Below, piece by piece: positions 1 through 8,088 of a stretch of DNA of 64,000 bases; the stretch's first letter is position 1; each line of letters begins with the position of its first letter. The notes beneath the pieces were generated by a model that made no database searches, had not been told where the DNA came from, and worked only from the letters and a program-made list of their open reading frames with translations. The DNA is from Curtobacterium sp. Leaf261 (GTDB lineage Bacteria; Actinomycetota; Actinomycetes; Actinomycetales; Microbacteriaceae), in contig NZ_LMMJ01000008.1 of the NCBI RefSeq assembly GCF_001422205.1, positions 362,915 to 426,914 of the forward strand. The letters run 5' to 3'. The position numbers and the translations under genes were made by a program.

Positions 1-2934
1 TACCTCTGGTTCGCGCAGCTCGGGTTCCAGAAGGTCCTGACGACCCGTTGGCTGGCCGGGACCGCGATGTTCTTCGCGGGGTTCCTCGGCATGGCCGTCC
101 CGGTCTACGTGAGCATCGCGGTGGCGTTCCGTTTCCGCCCGGTGTACGCCAAGCTCAACGCGCAGCTCGACCGGTACCAGCAGGTCATCGAACCGCTGCG
201 CCGTGCGGTCATGTTCGGCATCCCGACCGTCCTCGGCCTCTTCGCCGGCCTCGCGACCGCGCCCCGGTGGAGCATGGTGCTCGAGTACTTCAACCGGACG
301 TCGTTCGGCAAGGTCGACCCGCAGTTCCATCTCGACATCTCCTTCTACGTCTTCGAGCTGCCGTTCTGGCGCTCGATCGTCGCGTTCGCGTCCGCCGTCG
401 TGCTCATCGCGGGCCTCGCGGCCATCGCTGCGTCCTACCTGTACGGCGCGCTCCGCTTCGGCGGGCGAGAGGTCCGCATCTCGCGGACGGCGCGCGTCCA
501 GCTGGCCGCCACCGCCGCCGTCTACATCGCGCTCCAGGCGGTGAGTCTCTGGCTCGACCAGTACGCCACCCTGGCCAAGGACAACTCACTGATCACCGGT
601 GCGCAGTACACCGAGGTGAACGCCACGATCCCTGGTCGGCAGATCCTCGCCGGGATCGCGGCCGTCGTCGCGATCCTGTTCATCCTCACCGCGGTGATCG
701 GCCGGTGGCGGATCTCCGTCGTCGGGACCGCCCTGCTCCTCGTCTCCGCGATCGTCGTCGGCGGGATCTACCCGTGGATCGTCCAGCGACTGCAGGTGGC
801 CCCGAGCGAGCGGAGCTACGAGTCGTCGTACATCCAACGGAACATCGACGCCACGAGATCGGCGTACGGAGTCTCTGGCGTCAAGGAGCAGACGTACGAC
901 GCGACGAAGGACACCTCCACCGGCGCGCTCGCCCAGGACGCCCAGACCACCGCGAACATCCGGATCATCGACCCGTCGATCGTCAGCGAGTCGTTCAGCC
1001 AGCTGCAGCAGTACCGCCAGTACTACAAGTTCCCCTCGACACTCGACGTCGACCGGTACGACGTCGACGGCACGAGCGAGGACACCGTCATCGCGGTGCG
1101 CGACATCGACCTCGACGGCCTCGGCAAATCCGCCACGCAGTACAACCGCACGTTCGTCTACACCCATGGGTACGGCGTCGTCGCGGCGTACGGCAACAAG
1201 CGCGCGAGCGACGGCAAGCCGGTCTTCGCGGAGTCGGGCATCCCGACCTCGGGCAAGCTCGGGGACTACCAGCCGCGGGTGTACTTCGGCGAGAGCTCGC
1301 CGGCGTACTCCATCGTCGGTGCGGCGAAGGGCACGAAGAAGGTCGAGCTCGACTACCCGTCGGGCGCGGACGCCTCGAACGCCGGCAACGCGTTGACGAC
1401 CTACGACGCGGAGGGCGGGCCGGAGCTCGGCAGCGTGTTCAACCGTCTCGTCTACGCCGCCAAGTTCCAGTCGGAGCAGATCCTGCTCTCGAACGCGGTG
1501 AACGCCGACTCGCAGATCCTGTACGACCGCAACCCGATCCAGCGGGTCCAGAAGGTCGCCCCGTACCTGCAGACCGACAAGGACGCCTACCCCGCGATCG
1601 TGAACCACCGCATCGTGTGGATCGTCGACGGCTACACCACGACGAACGCCTACCCGTACTCGCAGAGCGCGAGCCTCGACGACACCATCAACGGGACGTC
1701 GACGTCGGGGTACCGCACCGACCAGGTGAACTACATCCGGAACTCCGTCAAGGCGACCGTCGATGCGTACACGGGCAAGGTGACGCTCTACTCGTGGGAT
1801 GCCAAGGACCCGATCATCCAGACCTGGAAGAAGATCTTCCCGACGTCGATCAAGCCGATGTCGTCGATGAGCGCCGGTCTGCTCGACCACGTCCGGTACC
1901 CGACCGACCTCTTCAAGGTGCAGCGGACGATCCTCGGTACCTACCACGTGACCACGGCGAACTCGTTCTACTCGGGTGACGATGCGTGGGTGACCCCGCA
2001 GGACCCGACCACGAGCTCATCGGACTCGACGGACACCTCGGCGAACGCGGGGACGAGCTCGAACACCACCACGACGGCGCTCGGGACGACGACCACCACC
2101 ACCCGGGCGAACCGGCAGGATCCGTACTACCTGACCATGAAGGTGCCCGGGCAGTCGACGACGTACACGCTCTACTCGACGTACATCCCGCAGCAGACGG
2201 GGTCGAATGCGAGGAACGTGCTGACCGGGTACCTGTCGGTCGACTCCAACGCCGGCGGAGTGGGCAAGGGCAAGAAGGCGAACGGGTACGGCAAGCTCAA
2301 CCTGCTCACCATCCCGAAGACCGACAGCATCCCCGGCCCCGGGCAGGTACAGGCCTCGTTCAACTCCGACCCGGACGTCTCCACGGAGCTGAACATCCTG
2401 CAGCGCGGTGACACGACCATCAAGCGCGGCAACCTGCTGACGCTCCCGGTAGGCGGCGGGTTCCTCTACGTGCAGCCCGTCTACGTGCAGTCCACCTCGG
2501 ACACGTCGTACCCGCTGCTCCAGAAGGTCCTCGTGGCGTTCGGCGACAAGATCGCGTTCGAGGACACCCTGAACGAGGCGCTCAACCAGCTCTTCGGCGG
2601 AGACTCCGGCGCGGCCGCGGGTGACTCGGGCGCGACCGACGGTTCGTCCGGCACAGGCTCGTCCGGCTCGGGTTCGAGCGACAGCGGGTCCACCGGCGGC
2701 AGTGGCTCGACGGGCGGCAGTGGCTCCGGCTCCTCTACAGGCGGCACCCAGAGCCCGGCGCTCCAGCAGGCGCTCTCCGATGCGAACCAGGCTCTCCAGG
2801 ACCGACAGGACGCCTACGCCAAGAACGACCTGGTGGCCGCAGCGGAGGCCGACAAGAAGCTCCAGGAAGCGATCCAGGCAGCACTGGCCGCCGAGGGCGA
2901 CACGGCATCCACGAGCACGAGCAGCGGGAACTAG
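1..2934 (+). CDS. UPF0182 (COG1615) family large membrane protein, 5' end missing
   Basis: The reading frame is open from the first base, so the true start lies upstream and 977 residues are visible. About six hydrophobic segments fill the first 250 residues, beginning just after the motif WFAQLGFQKV. A large, mostly hydrophilic extracytoplasmic region follows, containing YQPRVYFGE and a long YPTDLF block typical of UPF0182. The tail, from about residue 865, is a Ser/Gly linker followed by an Ala/Gln-rich helix. Members are near 1000 residues and common in actinobacteria; their function is not established. A strong stem-loop follows the stop. The family call is confident, but no biochemical role can be given. 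Confidence 0.9.
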   Translation, partial: YLWFAQLGFQKVLTTRWLAGTAMFFAGFLGMAVPVYVSIAVAFRFRPVYAKLNAQLDRYQQVIEPLRRAVMFGIPTVLGLFAGLATAPRWSMVLEYFNRTSFGKVDPQFHLDISFYVFELPFWRSIVAFASAVVLIAGLAAIAASYLYGALRFGGREVRISRTARVQLAATAAVYIALQAVSLWLDQYATLAKDNSLITGAQYTEVNATIPGRQILAGIAAVVAILFILTAVIGRWRISVVGTALLLVSAIVVGGIYPWIVQRLQVAPSERSYESSYIQRNIDATRSAYGVSGVKEQTYDATKDTSTGALAQDAQTTANIRIIDPSIVSESFSQLQQYRQYYKFPSTLDVDRYDVDGTSEDTVIAVRDIDLDGLGKSATQYNRTFVYTHGYGVVAAYGNKRASDGKPVFAESGIPTSGKLGDYQPRVYFGESSPAYSIVGAAKGTKKVELDYPSGADASNAGNALTTYDAEGGPELGSVFNRLVYAAKFQSEQILLSNAVNADSQILYDRNPIQRVQKVAPYLQTDKDAYPAIVNHRIVWIVDGYTTTNAYPYSQSASLDDTINGTSTSGYRTDQVNYIRNSVKATVDAYTGKVTLYSWDAKDPIIQTWKKIFPTSIKPMSSMSAGLLDHVRYPTDLFKVQRTILGTYHVTTANSFYSGDDAWVTPQDPTTSSSDSTDTSANAGTSSNTTTTALGTTTTTTRANRQDPYYLTMKVPGQSTTYTLYSTYIPQQTGSNARNVLTGYLSVDSNAGGVGKGKKANGYGKLNLLTIPKTDSIPGPGQVQASFNSDPDVSTELNILQRGDTTIKRGNLLTLPVGGGFLYVQPVYVQSTSDTSYPLLQKVLVAFGDKIAFEDTLNEALNQLFGGDSGAAAGDSGATDGSSGTGSSGSGSSDSGSTGGSGSTGGSGSGSSTGGTQSPALQQALSDANQALQDRQDAYAKNDLVAAAEADKKLQEAIQAALAAEGDTASTSTSSGN

Positions 2935-2955
2935 CGGACTCGCACGCGTGCGACT

Positions 2956-2986
2956 CGGGCCCCGGAGGACGTTCCTCCGGGGCCCG
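2956..2986 (+). terminator. Terminator hairpin after the UPF0182 gene
   Basis: A perfect 14-bp stem (CGGGCCCCGGAGGA with its complement) encloses a 3-base CGT loop, 21 bases after the stop codon. No T tract follows, as is usual in such GC-rich genomes. Confidence 0.75.
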
Positions 2987-3021
2987 CGTCGTCTCGATTC
3001 GCGTCGCCCCGATTGCCGTGT

Positions 3022-3027
3022 TAGGCT
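3022..3027 (+). promoter_or_regulatory. Putative -10 box (TAGGCT) of the initiator tRNA gene
   Basis: TAGGCT fits the actinobacterial TAnnnT pattern and ends 11 bases before the tRNA 5' end, a suitable distance for a short leader. I see no clear -35 element. Confidence 0.45.
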
Positions 3028-3038
3028 TTCACACGTGC

Positions 3039-3115
3039 CGCGGGGTGGAGCAGTTCGGTAGCTCGCTGGGCTCATAACCCAGAGGTCGTAGGTTCAAATC
3101 CTGCCCCCGCAACCA
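3039..3115 (+). tRNA. Initiator tRNA-Met (anticodon CAT)
   Basis: A 77-base cloverleaf with CCA encoded. The acceptor stem CGCGGGG pairs with CCCCGC, leaving an unpaired C1-A72. The anticodon stem carries three consecutive G:C pairs next to the loop CTCATAA. Both are hallmarks of the bacterial initiator tRNA rather than elongator tRNA-Met. The T arm GGTTCAAATCC is present. Confidence 0.95.
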
Positions 3116-3122
3116 AGTCAGA

Positions 3123-3153
3123 ACGGCCCGGTCTTCACAGACCGGGCCGTTTC
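3123..3153 (+). terminator. Terminator after initiator tRNA
   Basis: An 11-bp stem (ACGGCCCGGTC and its complement) with a TTCACA loop and a short TTTC tail starts 8 bases after the tRNA CCA end. It is placed to end the tRNA transcript. Confidence 0.8.
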
Positions 3154-3192
3154 GTGTTCCGGCAGGGGTCCGCACCCGGCAGCTGCCGTTGA

Positions 3193-3258
3193 TCTGAACA
3201 CCCCCGTCCACCCGGAACACCCGCATGTGGGTGTTCGCGCTGGACCGCCGTGTTCAGA
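3193..3258 (+). repeat. Multi-segment palindrome (family D, single copy here)
   Basis: A 66-bp imperfect palindrome made of three nested arms: TCTGAACAC/GTGTTCAGA outside, GTCCA/TGGAC in the middle, and GAACACCC/GGGTGTTC around a 6-base loop. It lies between the tRNA terminator and the amidohydrolase promoter. It resembles a REP-type extragenic palindrome. No second copy was seen in the window. Confidence 0.6.
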
Positions 3259-3319
3259 ACACCCCGCGAGTGCGGCGCCCGGGGCCCGCACGCGCCCGGG
3301 GCCCGCACGCGCCCTCGGC

Positions 3320-3325
3320 TACGCT
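3320..3325 (+). promoter_or_regulatory. -10 box (TACGCT) for leaderless amidohydrolase mRNA
   Basis: TACGCT ends 6 bases before the ATG at 3332, which puts the predicted transcription start at or within a base or two of the start codon. No ribosome binding site is present, so a leaderless message is likely. Confidence 0.55.
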
Positions 3326-3331
3326 CGGGCC

Positions 3332-4153
3332 ATGGCCAGCCTCACCATCGCCGCCGCGCAGTTCGCCCCGACGGACGACGCCACCGCGAACCTCGGCGTC
3401 ATCGCCGACGCGGCCCACGACGCCGCCGCCGCCGGGGCACGTCTGCTCGTCGTCCCCGAGTACAGCGCCTTCTTCGAGCGCGACCTCGGCCCGGCGTCCG
3501 TCGCGGCAGCCGAACCCGAGGACGGCCCCTTCGTCACCGGCCTCGCGGAGATCGCCGTGGCGGAGTCCATCGCCCTCGTGGTCGGCACGGTGGAGACGAG
3601 CACGCACGACGACCGGTTCCGCAACACCGTCGTGGCGGTCCAGCCCGACGGCGCGGTCGTCGTGCGCTACCGCAAGGTGCACCTGTACGACTCCTTCGGT
3701 GCCCGTGAGTCGGACTGGATCGAGCCGGGCGATCCGACGCAGTGCCCCGTGTTCGAGCTCGACGGCGTCCGCATCGGCATCGAGACCTGCTACGACCTGC
3801 GCTTCCCCGAGGTCACGAGGCGGCTCGCCGTCGCGGGCGCCGACGTCGTCCTCGTCCCGGCAGAGTGGGTGCGCGGTCCGGGCAAGGAGCACCACTGGCG
3901 GACGCTCCTCACGGCCCGCGCCATCGAGAACACCCTGTACGTGGTCGGGGCCGGGCAGACGCCGTCGGTCGGCATCGGCGCGTCGGTCGTGGTCGATCCG
4001 TCGGGCGTCACGGTCGCCGGGCTCGGATCCGAACCGGGACTGCTCACCGCGAGGGTGTCGACCGACGAGGTCGCGCGGGTCCGTGCGGTCAACCCGTCGC
4101 TGTCGCTCCGTCGGTACGACGTCGTGGAGCGCGACGACCGTTCCGGGGAGTAG
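3332..4153 (+). CDS. Carbon-nitrogen hydrolase (nitrilase superfamily amidase)
   Basis: 273 residues, the usual length for a stand-alone nitrilase-superfamily amidase. The Glu-Lys-Cys triad is visible: E43 in VVPEYS, K115 in YRKVHLYD and C153 in ETCYDLRFPE. The cysteine context matches the omega-amidase and deaminated-glutathione amidase branch. It should be a cytosolic enzyme that hydrolyses a carboxamide, but the substrate cannot be fixed from sequence. The frame is open further upstream. I chose ATG 3332 because MASLTIAAAQ is the canonical family N-terminus and a -10 box sits 6 bases before it. Two copies of hairpin family A follow the stop, between this gene and the convergent aminotransferase. 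Confidence 0.9.
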   Translation: MASLTIAAAQFAPTDDATANLGVIADAAHDAAAAGARLLVVPEYSAFFERDLGPASVAAAEPEDGPFVTGLAEIAVAESIALVVGTVETSTHDDRFRNTVVAVQPDGAVVVRYRKVHLYDSFGARESDWIEPGDPTQCPVFELDGVRIGIETCYDLRFPEVTRRLAVAGADVVLVPAEWVRGPGKEHHWRTLLTARAIENTLYVVGAGQTPSVGIGASVVVDPSGVTVAGLGSEPGLLTARVSTDEVARVRAVNPSLSLRRYDVVERDDRSGE

Positions 4154-4195
4154 CGCGGAGCGACCATCCGGAGGCCGGTGACGGTACCGTCCGCT

Positions 4196-4239
4196 GGCCG
4201 GGAGGCGCGGTGCACGCCCGCCCTGTCCCTCCAGTCCGG
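4196..4239. repeat. Dispersed hairpin family A, copy 1
   Basis: A 44-bp imperfect palindrome with left arm GGCCGGGAGGCGCGGTGC and right arm CCCTCCAGTCCGG. With copy 2 it forms a 62-bp tandem repeat punctuated by GGTACCG. It lies between convergent genes. Confidence 0.8.
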
Positions 4240-4257
4240 AATCCGGTACCGCCTGCA

Positions 4258-4301
4258 GGCCGGGAGGCGCGGTGCACGCCCGCCCCGTCCCTCCAGTCCG
4301 G
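4258..4301. repeat. Dispersed hairpin family A, copy 2 (tandem)
   Basis: Nearly identical to the copy 62 bp upstream, differing by a single base in the core. The pair reads as a recent local duplication and ends 12 bases before the stop of the convergent aminotransferase gene. Confidence 0.8.
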
Positions 4302-4313
4302 AAGGCGGTACCG

Positions 4314-5510
4314 TCAGGCCGCGAGGCCGGCCAGTCGCACCACGGCGTCGTCGAGGACCTCGCGGCGCTTGCAGAACGCGAACCGGACGAGCGACCGGTA
4401 CCCGTCTGCGTGCTCCGGGCGGACGAAGGCGGACACCGGGACACCGACGACGCCGACCCTGGCGGGGAGCTCGAGGCAGAGTGCGCGCGCGTCGGAGTAC
4501 CCGAGCGGTGCGGCATCCGCGATCACGAAGTACGTGGCGTCCGGGAGTGCGACGTCGAAGCCCGCGGCCTCCAGCCCGCCCGCGAGCACGTCGCGCTTGC
4601 CGGCGAGGGTCGCGGCCGTCGTCGCGAAGAACTCGTCCGGGAGCCGGAGCCCCGTCGCGATGGCCGGCTGGAAGGGCGCCCCGTTCACGAAGGTCAGGAA
4701 CTGCTTGACGGCGAGGGCGGCGTCCACGAGCTCGGCCGGACCGCTCAGCCAGCCGATCTTCCACCCCGTCGTGCTGAACGTCTTGCCGCCGCTCGACACC
4801 GTCAGGGTCCGGTGCGCCGCTCCGGGCAGGGTCGCGATCGGTGTGTGCGGGACCCCGAAGGTCAGGTGCTCGTAGACCTCGTCCGTGAGGATCAGCACGT
4901 CGTGCCGTTCGGCGAGCTCGACGATGGTCTCGAGCACCTCGCGGGGGAGCACCCGTCCGGTCGGGTTGTGCGGGGAGTTGACGAGGATGACCCGGGTCCG
5001 GTCGGTGACCGCGGCGCGGAGGGTGTCCTCGTCCGGCAGGAACCCCGGTGCGACGAGCGGGACCGTCACGTGCGTGCCACCGGCCAGACGGATGAGTGCT
5101 CCGTAGGCGTCGTAGAAGGGTTCGAAGGTCACGACCTCGTCGCCGGTGTCGACGAGGGCGAGGAGCGCTGCCGCGAGCGCCTCGGTGGCACCGGCGGTGA
5201 CGAGCACCTCGCGCTCCGGGTCGAGCTCGAGCCCGTAGAAGCGGCGCTGGTGCTCGGCGATCGCGAGGCGGAGGTGGGGGGTCCCGCGCCCCGGCGGGTA
5301 CTGGTTCGCGCCCCCACGGACGGCGTCGACGGCGGCGTCGAGGACCTCTGTGGGGCCGTCCTCGTCGGGGAACCCCTGCCCGAGGTTGATCGCGCCGGTG
5401 GCCGCGGCGAGCGCGCTCATCTCCGCGAACACCGTCGGAGCTGGTCGCCCGTCCGGTCCGAGGAGCATGGCTCCCGCCGCGGCACGGAGCCAGGGGCCGG
5501 TCGATCGCAT
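4314..5510 (-). CDS. PLP-dependent class I/II aminotransferase
   Basis: 398 residues with the fold-type I aminotransferase motifs in order: the glycine-containing GQGFPD near 45-50, NQYPPGRG near 70, the Asn loop NSPHNPTG near 178, LTDEVYE near 208, and the PLP lysine K243 in SSGGKTFSTTGWKIGW. The C-terminal FAFCKR supplies the carboxylate-binding arginine. The sequence resembles the branch holding DapC-like N-succinyldiaminopimelate and kynurenine/methionine aminotransferases, so a cytosolic transamination of an amino or keto acid is expected. The exact substrate is undecided. On its own strand GGGAG lies a few bases before the ATG. It is transcribed away from htrA. Confidence 0.88.
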   Translation of the reverse strand: MRSTGPWLRAAAGAMLLGPDGRPAPTVFAEMSALAAATGAINLGQGFPDEDGPTEVLDAAVDAVRGGANQYPPGRGTPHLRLAIAEHQRRFYGLELDPEREVLVTAGATEALAAALLALVDTGDEVVTFEPFYDAYGALIRLAGGTHVTVPLVAPGFLPDEDTLRAAVTDRTRVILVNSPHNPTGRVLPREVLETIVELAERHDVLILTDEVYEHLTFGVPHTPIATLPGAAHRTLTVSSGGKTFSTTGWKIGWLSGPAELVDAALAVKQFLTFVNGAPFQPAIATGLRLPDEFFATTAATLAGKRDVLAGGLEAAGFDVALPDATYFVIADAAPLGYSDARALCLELPARVGVVGVPVSAFVRPEHADGYRSLVRFAFCKRREVLDDAVVRLAGLAA

Positions 5511-5696
5511 GGGTCTCCCATCGGAATCATCGGATCGCTGCCTAACCTAGCGCCGCAGGACACCGCATCCCCGCCGACGACGTACCAGGTCGTTCAGCTG
5601 GCGCATAGGGTCGCCATAGGGCACTGGCAGCTGCGACCGAAGCATCGCCCAGGTGTGTGCGATTGACTGCACTGGCTTGAAAGGAGCACGCTCAGC

Positions 5697-7739
5697 ATGA
5701 CCGACACCACTCCCCACGGGGACGACGACCGCCGGCACGACGACGCGGCAACGAACGACGCAGCAGCACCCGAGGCGGCAGGCGCCGGGTCGGCGCACGG
5801 CGGCGCGGGGGATGCTGCGGCGACGACCGACCACGGAACGGGTGACGCCGCGGCCAGCCACGACGACGCCGCGGACGGCCACGGTGTGACGGACGCTGAT
5901 GCGACCGACGCGTGGCCCCGGGTCGACGAGCACCCCACGGACCGGTACACGGCTCCGTACCCGCTCCCGACGCAGGACTCGACGGGCGAAGCGCAGCAGA
6001 CCGCCCAGTACGGCGACGGCGTGACCTCGGATCGGCAGCAGAGCCCGTACGGTCAGCAGCCCGAGTACGGCCAGCAGCCCCAGTACGGACAGGCGAACCA
6101 GTCCGGCTCCGGCCAGCAGTCCGGCTCCGGCCAGCAGTCGCAGTACGGTCAGACGGACCCATACGGCTACCAGTCCGGACACAGCCAGCAGTCCCAGTAC
6201 GGCCAGCAGGACCAGTACGGCCAGCAGGACCAGTACGGCCAGCAGCACCAGTACGGCCAGCAGGATCGGTACGGCCAGCCGTCCCAGTACGGTCAGCATG
6301 ACCAGTACGGCCAGCCGCAGTACGGCCAGCAGTCCTACCACTCCACCGGGTACGGGCCTGCCGGCTACGGCCAGGGGTACGCCGCATCGGCAGCGCAGCC
6401 GTCGAGCAGCGCAGCGCCCGGTTCCTCCCAGGCCCCGACGAGCGCGTTCGGTGACATCGACGGCGGGAACCGCAACGGCACGTACTTCACCTCCGACGCG
6501 GCGACCGCGACGGTACCCCGGTCCGATCGTCGTCGCCTGATCCTCCCGCTCGTCGGGATGCTCCTCATCGGCGCGATCGTCGGCGGTGCGACCGGGTACG
6601 GCCTCAGCACGCTGAACCGGGGACCGGCGACGGTCTCGAGCTCCACCTCCACCGGCTCCTCCGGCGGGAACCTCACCGTCAACGACTACAACTCGGCGAC
6701 CGTCGTCACCGCGGTGGCCGCCAAGGCGACGCCGTCCGTCGTGACGATCAACGTGTCCGCGGGTTCCGAGGCCGGGACCGGCTCCGGCGTCGTGCTCAAC
6801 AAGGACGGCTACATCGTCACGAACACCCACGTGGTGACGCTCGACGGCGACAGCTCGAAGGGCACGATCCAGGTCACGACCTCCGAGGGCAAGATCTACA
6901 AGGGCACGCTGGTCGGCACCGACCCGACGGTCGACCTCGCGGTCGTCAAGATCGACGGAGCGAACCTGACGCCGATGGACTTCGCCGACTCGTCGAAGCT
7001 CAACGTCGGCGACACCGCCGTCGCGATCGGTGCACCGCTCGGCCTGTCGAACACCGTCACCGACGGCATCGTGTCGACGCTCAACCGCAGCATCCAGGTC
7101 GCCTCGAGCGCACCGAGCGACTCGTCGTCCGGTGACTCGAACGACGGCGGCAGCAACAACGGCCAGGGCCCGTACGACTTCTGGGGGAACGGCGACAACG
7201 GCAGCTCCGCGACGGCCGCACCGATCTCGCTCCCGGTCATCCAGACCGACGCGGCGATCAACCCCGGCAACTCCGGTGGTGCGCTCCTGGACTCCAAGGG
7301 CCGGCTCATCGGGATCAACGTCGCCATCGCGAGCGCCGGACAGTCCTCGAGCTCCTCGGACTCGCAGTCGGGCAGCATCGGCGTGGGCTTCGCGATCCCC
7401 GCGAACCTCGCCAAGCGCGTGGCGGGCGAGATCATCGACAACAACGGCAAGGCGACCCACGGGCTCCTCGGCGCGACGGTCGGTGACGCGACGGCCGACA
7501 CCTCCGCCACACAGGTCGGCGCGGTCATCAAGTCCGTGACCGGCGGTGGCGCGGCCGCTGACGCGGGACTCCGCAAGGGCGACGTCGTCACGGCACTCGG
7601 CGGCGTGACGGTCACCGACGGCACGGACCTCACGGCGCAGGTCCGCTACAACGCCGGTGGCGCGAAGACGACGATCACCTACGTGCGCAACGGGCAGAGC
7701 TCCACCACGGACGTCACGCTCGGCACCTACACCGGCTGA
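5697..7739 (+). CDS. HtrA/DegP-type S1C serine protease with YGQQ-rich N-terminal tail
   Basis: 680 residues, long for an HtrA protein. Order: an acidic Ala/His/Asp-rich start (1-100); a low-complexity cytoplasmic stretch of QYGQQ-like repeats (about 110-225); one membrane segment (about 281-303); the trypsin-like domain with triad H378 (TNTHVV), D413 (TVDLAVV) and S526 (NPGNSGGALL); a Ser/Gly/Asn-rich insert before the serine; and a C-terminal PDZ domain (about 580-670). The protease should face outside the membrane and handle misfolded envelope proteins. Actinobacterial PepD/HtrA proteins share this topology but usually with shorter, Pro-rich tails. AAGGAG ends 10 bases before the ATG, and a terminator follows. 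Confidence 0.93.
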   Translation: MTDTTPHGDDDRRHDDAATNDAAAPEAAGAGSAHGGAGDAAATTDHGTGDAAASHDDAADGHGVTDADATDAWPRVDEHPTDRYTAPYPLPTQDSTGEAQQTAQYGDGVTSDRQQSPYGQQPEYGQQPQYGQANQSGSGQQSGSGQQSQYGQTDPYGYQSGHSQQSQYGQQDQYGQQDQYGQQHQYGQQDRYGQPSQYGQHDQYGQPQYGQQSYHSTGYGPAGYGQGYAASAAQPSSSAAPGSSQAPTSAFGDIDGGNRNGTYFTSDAATATVPRSDRRRLILPLVGMLLIGAIVGGATGYGLSTLNRGPATVSSSTSTGSSGGNLTVNDYNSATVVTAVAAKATPSVVTINVSAGSEAGTGSGVVLNKDGYIVTNTHVVTLDGDSSKGTIQVTTSEGKIYKGTLVGTDPTVDLAVVKIDGANLTPMDFADSSKLNVGDTAVAIGAPLGLSNTVTDGIVSTLNRSIQVASSAPSDSSSGDSNDGGSNNGQGPYDFWGNGDNGSSATAAPISLPVIQTDAAINPGNSGGALLDSKGRLIGINVAIASAGQSSSSSDSQSGSIGVGFAIPANLAKRVAGEIIDNNGKATHGLLGATVGDATADTSATQVGAVIKSVTGGGAAADAGLRKGDVVTALGGVTVTDGTDLTAQVRYNAGGAKTTITYVRNGQSSTTDVTLGTYTG

Positions 7740-7752
7740 GCCGGTCCGTCCC

Positions 7753-7788
7753 GATGCCCGACCGCGTCCCCGGATGCGGTCGGGCATC
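7753..7788 (+). terminator. Terminator after htrA-like gene
   Basis: A perfect 13-bp stem (GATGCCCGACCGC and its complement) with a 10-base loop, starting 14 bases after the stop. Confidence 0.75.
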
Positions 7789-7808
7789 GTCGTGTCCGCA
7801 CCCACCTG

Positions 7809-7853
7809 CCGGACGGGAGGCACGGTGCCAGCCCGCACCGTCCCTCCAGTCCG
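7809..7853. repeat. Dispersed hairpin family A, copy 3
   Basis: Left arm CCGGACGGGAGGCACGGTGC and right arm GCACCGTCCCTCCAGTCCG enclose a 6-base loop, 45 bp in all. It lies in the 349-bp gap (7740-8088) between htrA and the glycosyltransferase. That gap also holds the htrA terminator, family B copy 1 and a weak TAGGCT box at 8013-8018. Confidence 0.8.
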
Positions 7854-7877
7854 ATGCCGGTCGGGTCCTGCTGCTCC

Positions 7878-7938
7878 TGCCCCAGGGAGCGTCAACGGCC
7901 TGAGGGAGTCCCTGGAACAGATGACGCTCCCTGGGGCA
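7878..7938. repeat. Dispersed nested palindrome family B, copy 1
   Basis: Perfect 17-bp terminal inverted repeats (TGCCCCAGGGAGCGTCA and its complement) enclose a second small palindrome around AGGGAGTCCCT. The second copy is at 23574-23632. Confidence 0.75.
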
Positions 7939-8088
7939 CGAGTGCGACCGGGGCAGGAGTGCGACCGGGCACCGTCGGCGTGGGTGCCGGGAGTCGCGTC
8001 GTGGGGCGCTGATAGGCTCATGGTCGCTCTGCGGAGCCGTGCCCGACCGGGCGCAGCCCTCCGCGATGGACCACGAGGTACGGATCGA

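Noticed and set aside
5547-8021. An 824-codon open frame antisense to the HtrA-like gene
   Set aside because: It is a mirror of a high-GC coding strand with biased third positions. Its composition (Arg/Val/Leu runs) has no domain, and the sense gene has a triad, PDZ domain and ribosome site. Other long antisense frames (for example 586-1947, 8350-10074, 26026-28335) were rejected the same way.
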